Assembly (NCBI RefSeq): GCF_003967015.1
Contig: NZ_AP017560.1
Location: forward strand, 2,232,001-2,296,000
Source of the DNA: Pseudanabaena sp. ABRG5-3
GTDB taxonomy: Bacteria; Cyanobacteriota; Cyanobacteriia; Pseudanabaenales; Pseudanabaenaceae
Reading direction: 5' to 3'
Length of the DNA: 64,000 nt
Within the stretch, counting starts at the first letter, position 1; the number at the start of each line of letters is the position of its first letter. This document shows, piece after piece, positions 44,619 through 53,177 of this stretch. The notes beneath the pieces are model-generated. The model did not search any database. It saw only the letters and a program-made list of their open reading frames with translations, and was not told where the DNA came from. The position numbers and the translations under genes were made by a program.

Positions 44619-45653
44619 ATGAAAAGTCTATACCAACTCCGTTATCTACGCCCTGACAACTTATATCCACTTTATTATCTAACTAATAAAGTGGTTAATA
44701 AATTACTAAGTCTGCCATCTGATATAGCTTGCGGATTTAATAGTAATGACTGGTTTGAACAGTTAATTCTTTTGCCTCGATATCAAAATATGCTCCGTCA
44801 ACACAAAGATCATTTACCCCGAATTGACGATAATGAGCAGAATATAGTTGACCAACTTGAGCAAAATGGTGTTTGTATTACATCGCTAGATGCGTTATTG
44901 ATTCCTGATAGTCATAAGCTTTTAGAAGCTGCCCAGCCTATTACTAACGAGCTTGCTCAACAGTCGCGATCGCCTAGTCACTTAGGTAAACATACATTGA
45001 TGGCAAATGCTGATCAATTGCTAGCACATCCAGAAATTATTCGTTGGGGACTTTCAGAAAGACTTCTCAAGATTGTGGAATGCTATTTGGGTTTACCTGT
45101 AGGCTACGGTGCATTATCGTTTTATTACAGTGTTGCAGATGGAAGAGATGCAGGACCACGCATATGGCATCGAGATAAAGAAGACTGGAAAATGGTCAAG
45201 GTTGCTGTTTATTTAAATGATGTTGATGAATTTGGTGGTCCTTTTCAGTGTGTTAAGTCAGATATCAACAAATTCTTGATTGAAACACTGCCCCAATATA
45301 AGGGGTTAACTAACTCAGAACTAGAACAATTATTAAAGACTAATAACCCTGATGAATACTTAACCTCTTGTGTTGGCAAAACTGGAACGGTTATTTTTAC
45401 TGATACATCCAAGTATTACCACCGTGGAAAACCACCCTCAAAAAGCGATCGCTCAGCGGTTTTTTTCCACTACTTTAGCTATCGTCCTAAAAACCCCTTT
45501 TACTGCGATCGATCTCCTCTATCTAGTAATCAAATTGTAGAGTTTGATAAGCAGCTACCAATTCATCTTCAGGGGTATTTAACTTGGAGAGAACAATGTC
45601 CTGGATTAGGGCGATATATTCCTAAAAATCAAATGAAAGTCGATAATTGGTAG
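44619..45653 (+). CDS. PhyH-like Fe(II)/2-oxoglutarate dioxygenase
   Basis: A 344-residue protein with an N-terminal extension of about 85 residues before the oxygenase core. The iron site is visible as WHRDKEDW (H-x-D near residues 184-186) and the distal histidine in YYHRGKPPSKSDRSAVFFHY (about 268), followed by an arginine suitable for 2-oxoglutarate. It is only distantly like the dioxygenase at 34553. Substrate unknown; modification of a glycan or its acyl decoration is the contextual inference. Confidence 0.75.
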   Translation: MKSLYQLRYLRPDNLYPLYYLTNKVVNKLLSLPSDIACGFNSNDWFEQLILLPRYQNMLRQHKDHLPRIDDNEQNIVDQLEQNGVCITSLDALLIPDSHKLLEAAQPITNELAQQSRSPSHLGKHTLMANADQLLAHPEIIRWGLSERLLKIVECYLGLPVGYGALSFYYSVADGRDAGPRIWHRDKEDWKMVKVAVYLNDVDEFGGPFQCVKSDINKFLIETLPQYKGLTNSELEQLLKTNNPDEYLTSCVGKTGTVIFTDTSKYYHRGKPPSKSDRSAVFFHYFSYRPKNPFYCDRSPLSSNQIVEFDKQLPIHLQGYLTWREQCPGLGRYIPKNQMKVDNW

Positions 45654-45810
45654 TGGATCAAGTAATAGAGATTTTTCTAGATCTACATTATTTGAAGACT
45701 GTGTCAGTACAAAGCACTGTAACATTGGGATTAACCCTCTCTCAATTTATTTAATGCTATATAAAATTTTGAGATACTGAGTACAAATAATTCTACAGTT
45801 GAATTAGTAA

Positions 45811-47157
45811 ATGAGGACAGTACTAGAATCGAAATACAAACGCAAAGGATATATTACAAACTCAAACTTGACATTGTTTGGGGTTGGTAGTGCATTATTT
45901 CCAAGGATTTTTACAGCATTAAAAATACCCTCAGCAATTAACTTTTTACATTTTGTTGCGATTCCTTTTGCCTGTGGATCAGTAATAGTTAAGTCTCGCA
46001 GTAAAGATCTCCAACAAATTACCATCTCAAAAAAGATTTTGCTGAGTTTATTTCTATTTTTAATTGTTGTTTTTGCTAGTGCATTACTTAATGAAGCAGG
46101 TGTAATCAATACAGTTCTAGACTATTTACTACTAGCAGAGCCTTTTATCTTAATCTTGACCATTGTTAGCATACCGATGACTACAGAAAGCTATGAACGC
46201 TTTCGTAGATGGATTTTACAAGCCGCTATGATTAATATGCTGTTTGCCTATATCCAAAAGTATGTCTTTCGGATGGACAAACTAATTGGTCTTGAAGATA
46301 ATATAAAGGGAATTTTTATTGGACAAGGAGCTGGTCATGTGCTGGGCGGCTCGGTTGCCATGACTTTTGCCATTTACTATTTTTTTACAGCCAAAAATAA
46401 ACCATTGTGGTTTCGTGCTGTAGTGTTTCTAGGTTGTTTAAATCATATTATTATTTCAGATACTAAGCAGGTTTTACTATCATTTATTTTAGGTTATGTA
46501 TTGGTATATTTCTTAACTCTTAAGGATATTAGAAAAGGCTTACTTTACCTTATTCTAGGAGTTGTATTTTTTAGTGCCTTCTATTGGGCAATTTATAACA
46601 TTGAATACCTTTCAGCATATACGGTGTGGATTCGACCAGAACTCTATGGTCCCGATGGAGAAGCAACTCGTTTAAAATTTGCCACTTTTAGACTTGTTCC
46701 TCAACATTTTCATTCCCCTCTCAATTGGTTATTTGGTTTAGGTCCTGGTCACACAGTTGGACGACTAGGTGGATGGATGCTAGAGACTTACTGGAATTTA
46801 TTAGCTCCATTAGGAGCAACTGTGCATCCTGTCAGTAAAGAGATTTGGCAAGCAGTAGCGGCAAGTTGGCTAGGAGATCAATCTAGTTTGTTTTCGCCTT
46901 TGTTTGGTTGGGCAGGAATCTGGGGAGATTTAGGAATTGTGGGATTAGGAACCTATTTTTATATGGCATCTGTTGTTTGGCGATATGTTTGTGTCAATGA
47001 TCTTTCTAAATATTTAATGTTAACCGTATTTGTATTCGGCTTAATATTTTCTCAGTTAGAAGAACCGGGATATACACTTTTTGTAGCAAGTATGATCGGA
47101 TTAAACTGGCAGGATGTTAAAGTTACATCTCAAAATAAAATTTTGTCTGATCAGTAG
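45811..47157 (+). CDS. O-antigen polymerase (Wzy)-like membrane protein
   Basis: This 448-residue protein has about ten to twelve hydrophobic segments and a large loop (about 285-370, containing PDGEATRLKFATFRL, GPGHTVGRLGG and LGDQSSLFSPLFG) between late helices, as in Wzy-type polymerases. Sequence conservation among Wzy proteins is low, so the call rests on topology and position in a locus that has Wzc, a flippase candidate and many glycosyltransferases. It would polymerise repeat units at the periplasmic face. Confidence 0.72.
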   Translation: MRTVLESKYKRKGYITNSNLTLFGVGSALFPRIFTALKIPSAINFLHFVAIPFACGSVIVKSRSKDLQQITISKKILLSLFLFLIVVFASALLNEAGVINTVLDYLLLAEPFILILTIVSIPMTTESYERFRRWILQAAMINMLFAYIQKYVFRMDKLIGLEDNIKGIFIGQGAGHVLGGSVAMTFAIYYFFTAKNKPLWFRAVVFLGCLNHIIISDTKQVLLSFILGYVLVYFLTLKDIRKGLLYLILGVVFFSAFYWAIYNIEYLSAYTVWIRPELYGPDGEATRLKFATFRLVPQHFHSPLNWLFGLGPGHTVGRLGGWMLETYWNLLAPLGATVHPVSKEIWQAVAASWLGDQSSLFSPLFGWAGIWGDLGIVGLGTYFYMASVVWRYVCVNDLSKYLMLTVFVFGLIFSQLEEPGYTLFVASMIGLNWQDVKVTSQNKILSDQ

Positions 47158-47244
47158 TTGGGCATAATTTCTAAATTGGTCAGGGCTAAGTCATAAGTCA
47201 GAGATTATCAACAAATATATTGATTAAGGAGTAATATCTAAAAT

Positions 47245-47427
47245 TCAAGGTAAATCAAATTTATCAAGTATCTTTAAAATAGCAGCAGTGACTACAACCT
47301 GTACAATTACCTGCACGGGGGACTGGGCATTTCCACCACCTTCCCCACTTTCTGTTTGAGCTAAAGCTGGAGAAGTAATACTTAGAAATAGTAGTAATAA
47401 AATCAAAAACTTTAATCTAGAAAACAT
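47245..47427 (-). CDS. Small secreted or membrane-anchored peptide, unknown
   Basis: Sixty residues with a clear signal peptide (positively charged MFSRLK, a leucine-rich core to about residue 18, then SPALAQ as a cleavage site). A short Gly/Ser/Glu-rich linker and a second hydrophobic segment (VQVIVQVVVTAAILKIL) follow. It is divergent from the SGNH hydrolase gene 45 bp away and lies alone on the minus strand within the locus. No family recognised; the regular signal peptide is the main argument that it is real. Confidence 0.45.
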   Translation of the reverse strand: MFSRLKFLILLLLFLSITSPALAQTESGEGGGNAQSPVQVIVQVVVTAAILKILDKFDLP

Positions 47428-47471
47428 TGAAGTTAAGTTAATAATTACAGGTTTTTAGGTCTTTAAGTTTA

Positions 47472-48212
47472 ATGAAAGTCAAATGTCTGAATCAGCGATC
47501 GCATTTAAAGGGGATTTTAAAATCTATCGCTATTAAAATTATCCAAATGTTGCTACCAAATCTTTGGCGACGAATGGAAGAACAAAAATCTCGTTTAAAT
47601 GACTGGGGACAATTGCAAGTTTATCATCAAAAGAATATTAATCTTGATGCTTCCATAATAGTAGAAAGCCGCATTATTTTTTTTGGTGACTCTATTACTG
47701 AATTTTGGGATCTGGAAGCCACTTTTAAGGATAAGAACTATATCAATCGGGGCATATCTGGGCAAACTACATCACAAATGTTAGTTCGCTTCCGCAATGA
47801 TGTCATTGATTTACAACCGAAAGTTGTTGTGATTTTGGCTGGGATAAATGACATTGCTGGAAATACTGGAGCAATGACGGTGGAGATGATCGAGGGTAAC
47901 TATTTGTCAATGTGCGAATTGGCTCAAATGAATCATATTAAGATTATCTTTGCTTCAGTATTACCCATTAATGAAAATAGTCCGCTAAGTCAATCAGATC
48001 CACAGGTACATACAAAAATTCGTACATTGAATAGTTGGTTACAGGACTACTGTGATAAGCACCAGCAAATTTACCTCGACTATTATAGCCATATGGCAGA
48101 TGCTCAAGGAATGCTAAAAATAGAACTATCTGATGACGGGCTACATCCAAATGCTAAAGGTTACGCAGTAATGGCTAAATTGATCGAGGAGGTAATTCAG
48201 CAGTTTAAATAA
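47472..48212 (+). CDS. SGNH/GDSL-family hydrolase
   Basis: A 246-residue hydrolase with the nucleophile block FFGDSITEFWD (S74), a glycine region in NRGISGQTT, the AGINDI block with its asparagine, and the C-terminal DDGLHPNAKGY with the catalytic Asp and His (about 222-225). Such enzymes act as esterases or O-acetylesterases. An N-terminal extension of about 60 residues precedes the domain, with an amphipathic segment (ILKSIAIKIIQMLLPNLW) that could bind the membrane. It may trim O-acetyl groups added by the acyltransferases of this locus. Confidence 0.82.
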   Translation: MKVKCLNQRSHLKGILKSIAIKIIQMLLPNLWRRMEEQKSRLNDWGQLQVYHQKNINLDASIIVESRIIFFGDSITEFWDLEATFKDKNYINRGISGQTTSQMLVRFRNDVIDLQPKVVVILAGINDIAGNTGAMTVEMIEGNYLSMCELAQMNHIKIIFASVLPINENSPLSQSDPQVHTKIRTLNSWLQDYCDKHQQIYLDYYSHMADAQGMLKIELSDDGLHPNAKGYAVMAKLIEEVIQQFK

Positions 48213-48316
48213 AAATCTGTAAAATAATTTGTAAAAAGTTTCTTGAAAAATACAGGTAGAATATTTACAAATTCCAAATCCTGCATTCAATTAGAATAAA
48301 TTTTAGCAAAAATTGC

Positions 48317-48862
48317 ATGAAAGTTGAAACTACAGCGATTCCCGATGTTTTACTGATTACTCCTAAAGTATTTGCGGATGCGAGAGGATTTTTTTACGAG
48401 TCCTATAATTATCAAGCTTTTGTTGAAAAAACAGGATTAAACATTAATTTTGTTCAGGATAATCATTCCCGATCGCAAAAAAATGTTTTGCGAGGATTGC
48501 ATTATCAAATTGGGAAACCCCAAGGCAAATTAGTGAGAGCTTTGGTTGGCACAATTCAAGATGTTGCTGTCGATTTACGGAAAAGTTCCCCAACTTTTGG
48601 ACAGTCAGTTAGCTATATTCTTAGTGCAGAAAACTATCAGCAATTGTGGATCCCCGCAGGTTTTGCCCATGGATTTGCCGTATTGTCTGACGTGGCAGAA
48701 GTAGCTTATAAAGCTACAGATTACTATGCACCTGCGGAGGATCGCTGTCTGCTGTGGAATGATCCTGATGTAGCGATCGCTTGGCAGATTAGTGAGACCC
48801 CGATTGTGTCTGCTAAGGATGCTGTTGGCAAACTATTAAAAGAAGCGGAGTTATTTGCATGA
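48317..48862 (+). CDS. rfbC: dTDP-4-dehydrorhamnose 3,5-epimerase
   Basis: Third enzyme activity of dTDP-L-rhamnose synthesis. The 181-residue cupin has the canonical VLRGLHYQ with catalytic H62, KLVRALVG, PAGFAHGF and YKATDYYAP with the active-site tyrosine. It overlaps rfbB by 4 bp (ATGA), and rfbB, rfbD and rfbA follow, so substrate assignment is secure compared with the other RmlC homologue at 9305. Confidence 0.93.
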   Translation: MKVETTAIPDVLLITPKVFADARGFFYESYNYQAFVEKTGLNINFVQDNHSRSQKNVLRGLHYQIGKPQGKLVRALVGTIQDVAVDLRKSSPTFGQSVSYILSAENYQQLWIPAGFAHGFAVLSDVAEVAYKATDYYAPAEDRCLLWNDPDVAIAWQISETPIVSAKDAVGKLLKEAELFA

Positions 48863-49878
48863 GTTCAGTAGAAAGATTTCAAAAAGTACTGATCACAGGT
48901 GGAGCAGGTTTCATTGGCTCTAATTATGTGCATTATGCCCTGACCCATCATCCAACTTGGGAGATTGTGGTGATCGATAAGCTTACCTATGCGGGCAATC
49001 TCGATAATCTCAAGGATATTAGCGATCGCATTACTTTCATTGAAGGGGATATTGCTAATCCCGAAGATGTGGAAAAAGCGGTGAGTGGCGTGGATGCAAT
49101 CCTCAACTTTGCGGCTGAGAGTCATGTCGATCGCAGTCTGCGCGATCCCTTGCCCTTCATTCGTACCAATATTGAAGGAACATTACTTCTATTAGAAGCA
49201 GCACGCAAGCATCAAATCAAGCGATTTCTCCATGTATCGACCGATGAGGTTTATGGGGATTTAGTTGGTAGCGATCGCCACTCATTGGAGTCTGACCCTC
49301 TATTGCCACGTAGTCCCTATGCTGCATCAAAGGCGGGAGCTGAGCATCTGGTATTTTCCTATGGGATTAGTTACGGATTAGATGTGGTGATTACCCGTGG
49401 TTCAAACACCTATGGCCCCTATCAATATCCTGAAAAGATTATTCCTCTTTTTGTTACCAACGCTCTAGAGTCAAAGTCTCTGCCAATTTATGGTAAAGGG
49501 GAAGCTGTGCGAGATTACCTGTATGTGGAAGATCATTGTTCGGGCATTGATACGGTACTCCATGCAGGTGAAAGTGGTAATGCTTATAACATTGGCGCGA
49601 GGGTACAAATCAATGGGATTGAAGTTGCTACCACTGTTTTAGGGCTACTTGACCGTCCTGAATCATTAATGCAGTATGTCAGCGATCGCCCCGGTCATGA
49701 CTACCGCTACTCCGTTGATCCTAGTGCTGCTGAGAATTTGGGATGGGAACGGAAATGGGACTTTAAACGTGGTATTGCCCAAACCGTTGCTTGGTATCAA
49801 CAAAATGCTGATTGGTGGCAAGCGGTCAAAGATAAAAAGGTATTCCAAGAGCATTACAAAGAATGGTACACCCGATGA
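48859..49878 (+). CDS. rfbB: dTDP-glucose 4,6-dehydratase
   Basis: Converts dTDP-glucose to dTDP-4-keto-6-deoxyglucose. The 339-residue SDR has GGAGFIGSNY (14-23), the active-site STDE (127-130) and catalytic YAASK (Y154, K158), with the diagnostic AAESHVDRS segment (85-93). It overlaps rfbC at its start and rfbD at its end by ATGA junctions, showing a tightly coupled operon. Confidence 0.95.
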   Translation: MSSVERFQKVLITGGAGFIGSNYVHYALTHHPTWEIVVIDKLTYAGNLDNLKDISDRITFIEGDIANPEDVEKAVSGVDAILNFAAESHVDRSLRDPLPFIRTNIEGTLLLLEAARKHQIKRFLHVSTDEVYGDLVGSDRHSLESDPLLPRSPYAASKAGAEHLVFSYGISYGLDVVITRGSNTYGPYQYPEKIIPLFVTNALESKSLPIYGKGEAVRDYLYVEDHCSGIDTVLHAGESGNAYNIGARVQINGIEVATTVLGLLDRPESLMQYVSDRPGHDYRYSVDPSAAENLGWERKWDFKRGIAQTVAWYQQNADWWQAVKDKKVFQEHYKEWYTR

Positions 49879-50753
49879 CTAACGTACTCAAAGTTGCTTT
49901 GATTGGGGCAAATGGTCAGTTAGGCTCAGATATTGTCAGTCACTTTTCGCAAAGCGATCGCTATCAATTTACGGCTTTGACTCGCGATGATGTGGATATC
50001 ACGCAAGCGGAATCAGTACAAAAGACTTTGACCAGTCAAAAATTTGATGTAGTGATCAATAGTGCTGCCTATGTAAGGGTTGATGACTGTGAGCAAGAGG
50101 TAGATACTGCTTTTAAGGTCAATGCCTTCGGTGCTTTGCATGTGGCTAGAGCCTGTCGTGAAATTGATGCGCTTTGCGTCCATATCAGTACTGATTATGT
50201 TTTTCGAGGTGATCAGTCATCTGCCTATATAGAATCTGATCTAGCAGATCCGATTAATATTTATGGCGCATCCAAATTGGCAGGTGAAAATCTAGTGCGT
50301 CAAACTACGCCGCGATCGCTAATTTTGCGAATTTCCAGCGTATTTGGTAAAGCAGGGGCAAGTGGTAAAGGTGGCAACTTTATTGAGACCATCATCAAAA
50401 AAGCAAAGGCAGGTGATCCCCTTAGGGTTGTCAATGATATGTTTATGTCGCCAACCTATACCTACGATGCTGCTAGATTGTTAGACGAGCTTTTACAATC
50501 GGGCGCTACAGGGGTAATTCATGGAGCGAATACAGGCCTTTGCTCATGGTATGAATTTGCGAGTCAAGCTCTGAAGCTTGCCAATATCTCCCATCCCATT
50601 GAGTCAATTCCTGCTTCTACCTTTCCCACTAAAGCAACCAGACCAATGAATTCGGCACTTACTAGCGATCGCTTAGAAAGCATTACAAATTTTAAAATGC
50701 GTCCTTGGCAAGAAGCTCTGACTGCTTATTTAACTGAAAAATCCTATCGTTAG
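49875..50753 (+). CDS. rfbD: dTDP-4-dehydrorhamnose reductase
   Basis: Final step to dTDP-L-rhamnose. The start at 49875 forms an ATGA overlap with rfbB and gives 292 residues; an in-frame ATG at 49863 would add four. Visible are GANGQLGSD (11-19), the STDYVF segment and the catalytic YGASKLAGE. RISSVFG and the FMSPTYT region match the sugar-binding part of RmlD. The order rfbC-rfbB-rfbD-rfbA is complete here. Confidence 0.92.
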   Translation: MTNVLKVALIGANGQLGSDIVSHFSQSDRYQFTALTRDDVDITQAESVQKTLTSQKFDVVINSAAYVRVDDCEQEVDTAFKVNAFGALHVARACREIDALCVHISTDYVFRGDQSSAYIESDLADPINIYGASKLAGENLVRQTTPRSLILRISSVFGKAGASGKGGNFIETIIKKAKAGDPLRVVNDMFMSPTYTYDAARLLDELLQSGATGVIHGANTGLCSWYEFASQALKLANISHPIESIPASTFPTKATRPMNSALTSDRLESITNFKMRPWQEALTAYLTEKSYR

Positions 50754-50760
50754 TTTTAGA

Positions 50761-50785
50761 ATGGGCAGTGCCAAGCGCTGCCCAT
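50761..50785 (+). repeat. Small hairpin between rfbD and rfbA
   Basis: Arms 50761-50770 and 50776-50785 pair over 10 bp including one G-T, with a CCAAG loop. It lies 7 bp after the rfbD stop, inside the operon, and may attenuate transcription or protect mRNA. Confidence 0.5.
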
Positions 50786-50814
50786 CTTCGTATTCACTAT
50801 TCAAACCCAAACAT

Positions 50815-51888
50815 ATGAAAGCTCTCATTCTCTCTGGTGGTAAAGGCACAAGACTACGACCACTCACCTATACAGGCGCAAAACAACTAGTACCTGTAGC
50901 TAATAAGCCGATTCTTTGGTATTGCATTGAAAGTATTGTTGCGGCAGGGATTACGGATATTGGCATTATCATTAGTCCTGAGACTGGTGAAGAAGTAAAA
51001 ACCAAAACAGGCCATGGCGATCGCTTTGGCGCGAAAATTGAATATATCCTGCAAGCCGAACCCTTAGGACTAGCCCATGCGGTTAAAATCGCCCAGCCAT
51101 TCCTTGGTGATGATTCTTTCATCATGTTTCTCGGTGATAACTTAATCGAATCGCAATTGGAGAAGTTTTTAGCTAATTTCCAGCAGAAACAACTAGATGC
51201 CCTAATTTTATTGAGACAAGTAGCTGATCCCACTGCTTTTGGGGTTGCGACCGTTGACGAATCGGGCAAGGTGCTGCAACTAGTGGAAAAGCCAAAGAAT
51301 CCTGCATCGAATCTGGCGCTAGTCGGCGTGTATTTCTTTAAAAATACGATTCATACGGCGATCGCCCAAATTGCACCATCGGCTAGAGGTGAATTAGAAA
51401 TTACCGATGCGATCCAGAAGCTAATTGACACTGATAAAAATGTAGCCGCTTCAGAACTAGAGGGTTGGTGGCTAGATACAGGTAAAAAGGATGACATTCT
51501 CGCTGCCAACCAGATTGTGCTGGATGCCCGACTGAAATCTAAGAATCTAGGCGAAGTTGATGCTGACAGCAATATTAGCGGGCGAGTCGAAATTGGAGCA
51601 GGCTCTAAAGTTACTAACTGCAAAATTCGAGGTCCCGTAGTAATTGGCGAAAATTGTCATCTCGAACATGCCTATATCGGTCCCTATACGAGCATTAGCG
51701 ATCGCGTCACGATTATTGATACTGATATCGAACATAGTGTGATCCTCAATGACACTAATATTACGGGTATCCATCAGCGCATCGTTGATAGTGTGCTTGG
51801 ACAGAGAGTAAAAATGCAGGTTTCACCTAAGCGTCCACAAGCATTACGATTTCTCGTTGGTGATGATTCTCAACTGGAAATTATGTAA
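50815..51888 (+). CDS. rfbA: Glucose-1-phosphate thymidylyltransferase, long form
   Basis: Makes dTDP-glucose for rfbB. The 357-residue protein has the nucleotidyltransferase signature GGKGTRLRPLT, the KQLVPVANKPI loop and FLGDN. Beyond about residue 240 it has a C-terminal left-handed beta-helix (ISGRVEIGAG, CKIRGPVVIG, TIIDTDIEHSVIL), which the classical 290-residue RmlA lacks. The long form is common in cyanobacteria and archaea. The ATG at 50815 gives the family N-terminus (MKALILSGG). A strong hairpin follows the stop. Confidence 0.9.
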   Translation: MKALILSGGKGTRLRPLTYTGAKQLVPVANKPILWYCIESIVAAGITDIGIIISPETGEEVKTKTGHGDRFGAKIEYILQAEPLGLAHAVKIAQPFLGDDSFIMFLGDNLIESQLEKFLANFQQKQLDALILLRQVADPTAFGVATVDESGKVLQLVEKPKNPASNLALVGVYFFKNTIHTAIAQIAPSARGELEITDAIQKLIDTDKNVAASELEGWWLDTGKKDDILAANQIVLDARLKSKNLGEVDADSNISGRVEIGAGSKVTNCKIRGPVVIGENCHLEHAYIGPYTSISDRVTIIDTDIEHSVILNDTNITGIHQRIVDSVLGQRVKMQVSPKRPQALRFLVGDDSQLEIM

Positions 51889-51895
51889 CGTGGAT

Positions 51896-51940
51896 TAATT
51901 GATATTTAAGCTGTTCTTCGCACAGCTTAAATATCAATTA
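51896..51940 (+). terminator. Terminator hairpin at the end of the polysaccharide locus
   Basis: A 19-bp perfect stem (51896-51914 with 51922-51940) and a 7-nt loop begin 7 bp after the rfbA stop. It marks the end of the long plus-strand locus. Confidence 0.7.
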
Positions 51941-51960
51941 ACTTTAGCCTAAAGTGAAAA

Positions 51961-52635
51961 ATGATATTAGATCAGATTGTGCCTTTTGGAAGGTCAAAGA
52001 CTGAATATGAGTTGATGTTTGCATTGTCAGATGGCGATCGCCATAAATCCATCATTGGTATTGGCGATGGACCCGCGAGTTTTAATGCCGAGATGACTAG
52101 CGCAGGTTATCGAGTTACATCGATAGATCCCATATATCAATTTACGGCAAGCGAAATCAAAAGCCGCTTTGATGCTTGTGTAGACAATATTATTGAGCAG
52201 GTGCGGAATACGCCAGATAATTGGGTATGGAGCTATCACAAGTCTCCTGATGATTTACGTGCTAATCGCGAAAAGGCGATCGCGTTATTTCTAGAAGACT
52301 ATGATCGCGGCAAAGCTGAAGGGAGGTATATCAAGGCTGAATTGCCAAAACTAGAATTTCCTAATCAACAATTTCAGCTTGCACTTTGCTCCCATTTTCT
52401 ATTTCTCTATTCCGATCATCTAAGTTTTGAGTTCCATTTAGAATCAATTCGTGAACTCTGTCGCATTGCCGAAGAAGTTAGGATTTTTCCATTATTAACG
52501 CTTGCTCAAGTGCGATCGCCTTATATCGATCAAATATGTAGCCTTTTAGCTAGCGAAGGCATTAGTTCAGAAATTGTGCAAGTTCCCTACGAATTACAAA
52601 AGGGTGGCAATCAAGCAGTTATCTTGCGGCAATAA
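51961..52635 (+). CDS. SAM-dependent methyltransferase-like protein
   Basis: A 224-residue protein with a Rossmann-type motif I (IIGIGDGPASFNAEM) followed by VTSIDPIY, and then the LALCSHFLFLYSDHLSFEFH segment often seen in a cyanobacterial group of methyltransferase-like proteins. The acidic residue ending the second strand (SIDP) could bind the SAM ribose. Substrate unknown. It is separated from rfbA by a terminator and ends in its own terminator, so it is probably an independent gene. Confidence 0.68.
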   Translation: MILDQIVPFGRSKTEYELMFALSDGDRHKSIIGIGDGPASFNAEMTSAGYRVTSIDPIYQFTASEIKSRFDACVDNIIEQVRNTPDNWVWSYHKSPDDLRANREKAIALFLEDYDRGKAEGRYIKAELPKLEFPNQQFQLALCSHFLFLYSDHLSFEFHLESIRELCRIAEEVRIFPLLTLAQVRSPYIDQICSLLASEGISSEIVQVPYELQKGGNQAVILRQ

Positions 52636-52657
52636 AAAAGTTTGCTATCCATAAAAA

Positions 52658-52690
52658 ATGAAGAGACTATCCGTAGGATAGTCTCTTCAT
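52658..52690 (+). terminator. Rho-independent-like terminator
   Basis: A 15-bp perfect stem (52658-52672 with 52676-52690) with a GTA loop lies between the methyltransferase-like gene and the oppositely oriented tRNA-Leu gene. It can serve either direction. Confidence 0.75.
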
Positions 52691-52717
52691 AAAAAGTTAA
52701 AGCAGATAGTAGTTAAT

Positions 52718-52798
52718 GCGGAACGGGGGACTTGAACCCCCAAGTCTTTCAACACATGTACCTGAAACATGCGCGTCTACCAATTCCGCCAGTTCCGC
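52718..52798 (-). tRNA. tRNA-Leu (anticodon CAG)
   Basis: On the minus strand the acceptor arms GCGGAAC and GTTCCGC pair at the two ends. The D-arm contains GGTAGAC, the anticodon loop TTCAGGT carries CAG between CATGT and ACATG, and a T-arm with GGTTCAAGTC is present. The extra arm between the anticodon and T arms is longer than in class I tRNAs, as expected for leucine. The 3' CCA is not encoded. Confidence 0.93.
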
Positions 52799-52810
52799 GT
52801 TTGGTATTTT

Positions 52811-52844
52811 TTAGCTATTAGCAGTTAGCAGTTAGCTATTAGCG
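52811..52844. repeat. TTAGC-type short repeat cluster
   Basis: Repeats of TTAGC(T/A)-NTTAGCAG type run from 52811 to 52844, directly upstream of the tRNA gene. The same words recur between groES and groEL (63215-63335), so this is a dispersed short repeat of the genome. Confidence 0.55.
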
Positions 52845-52959
52845 TTTGGAGCGTGAGATATTTCTTCTCACTCGCAGATATCAAGTTTGCTGTAAAGCTT
52901 GCATAATGTCAATAATCAAAACCCATAAGTTATAGCAATGAAAACCTTGCTTAGGACAT

Positions 52960-53014
52960 AAAACCCAAAAGATGAGTGGCGGCGCGAAGCGCCGCCACTC
53001 ATCTTTTGGGTTTT
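52960..53014. repeat. 55-bp perfect hairpin, 26-bp stem with GAA loop
   Basis: Arms 52960-52985 and 52989-53014 are perfectly complementary, with core GGCGGCGC-GAA-GCGCCGCC. It is preceded by GACAT and followed by TTGATT, as in the related copy at 61375-61427. It occupies the 379-bp gap between the tRNA gene and the peroxiredoxin gene, which otherwise holds only the TTAGC repeats and the peroxiredoxin upstream region. Confidence 0.85.
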
Positions 53015-53177
53015 GATTCGTTGCTATACCCATAAATTAAAGTTAAGCCTAACTCTAGTTTCTAGTTTTTATGCCATAATCTACAGTAAAGCGATGGGAA
53101 TACCGCATTATAAGACTGGCGATTTTCCCAGTAATCTTGTATCTTAGATTTGTAACAACGAAGACTGAACTAAAACT

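Noticed and set aside
52811-52844. Short repeats considered as a CRISPR array
   Set aside because: Repeat units are only 5-14 bp with no regular spacers and no cas genes in the window.
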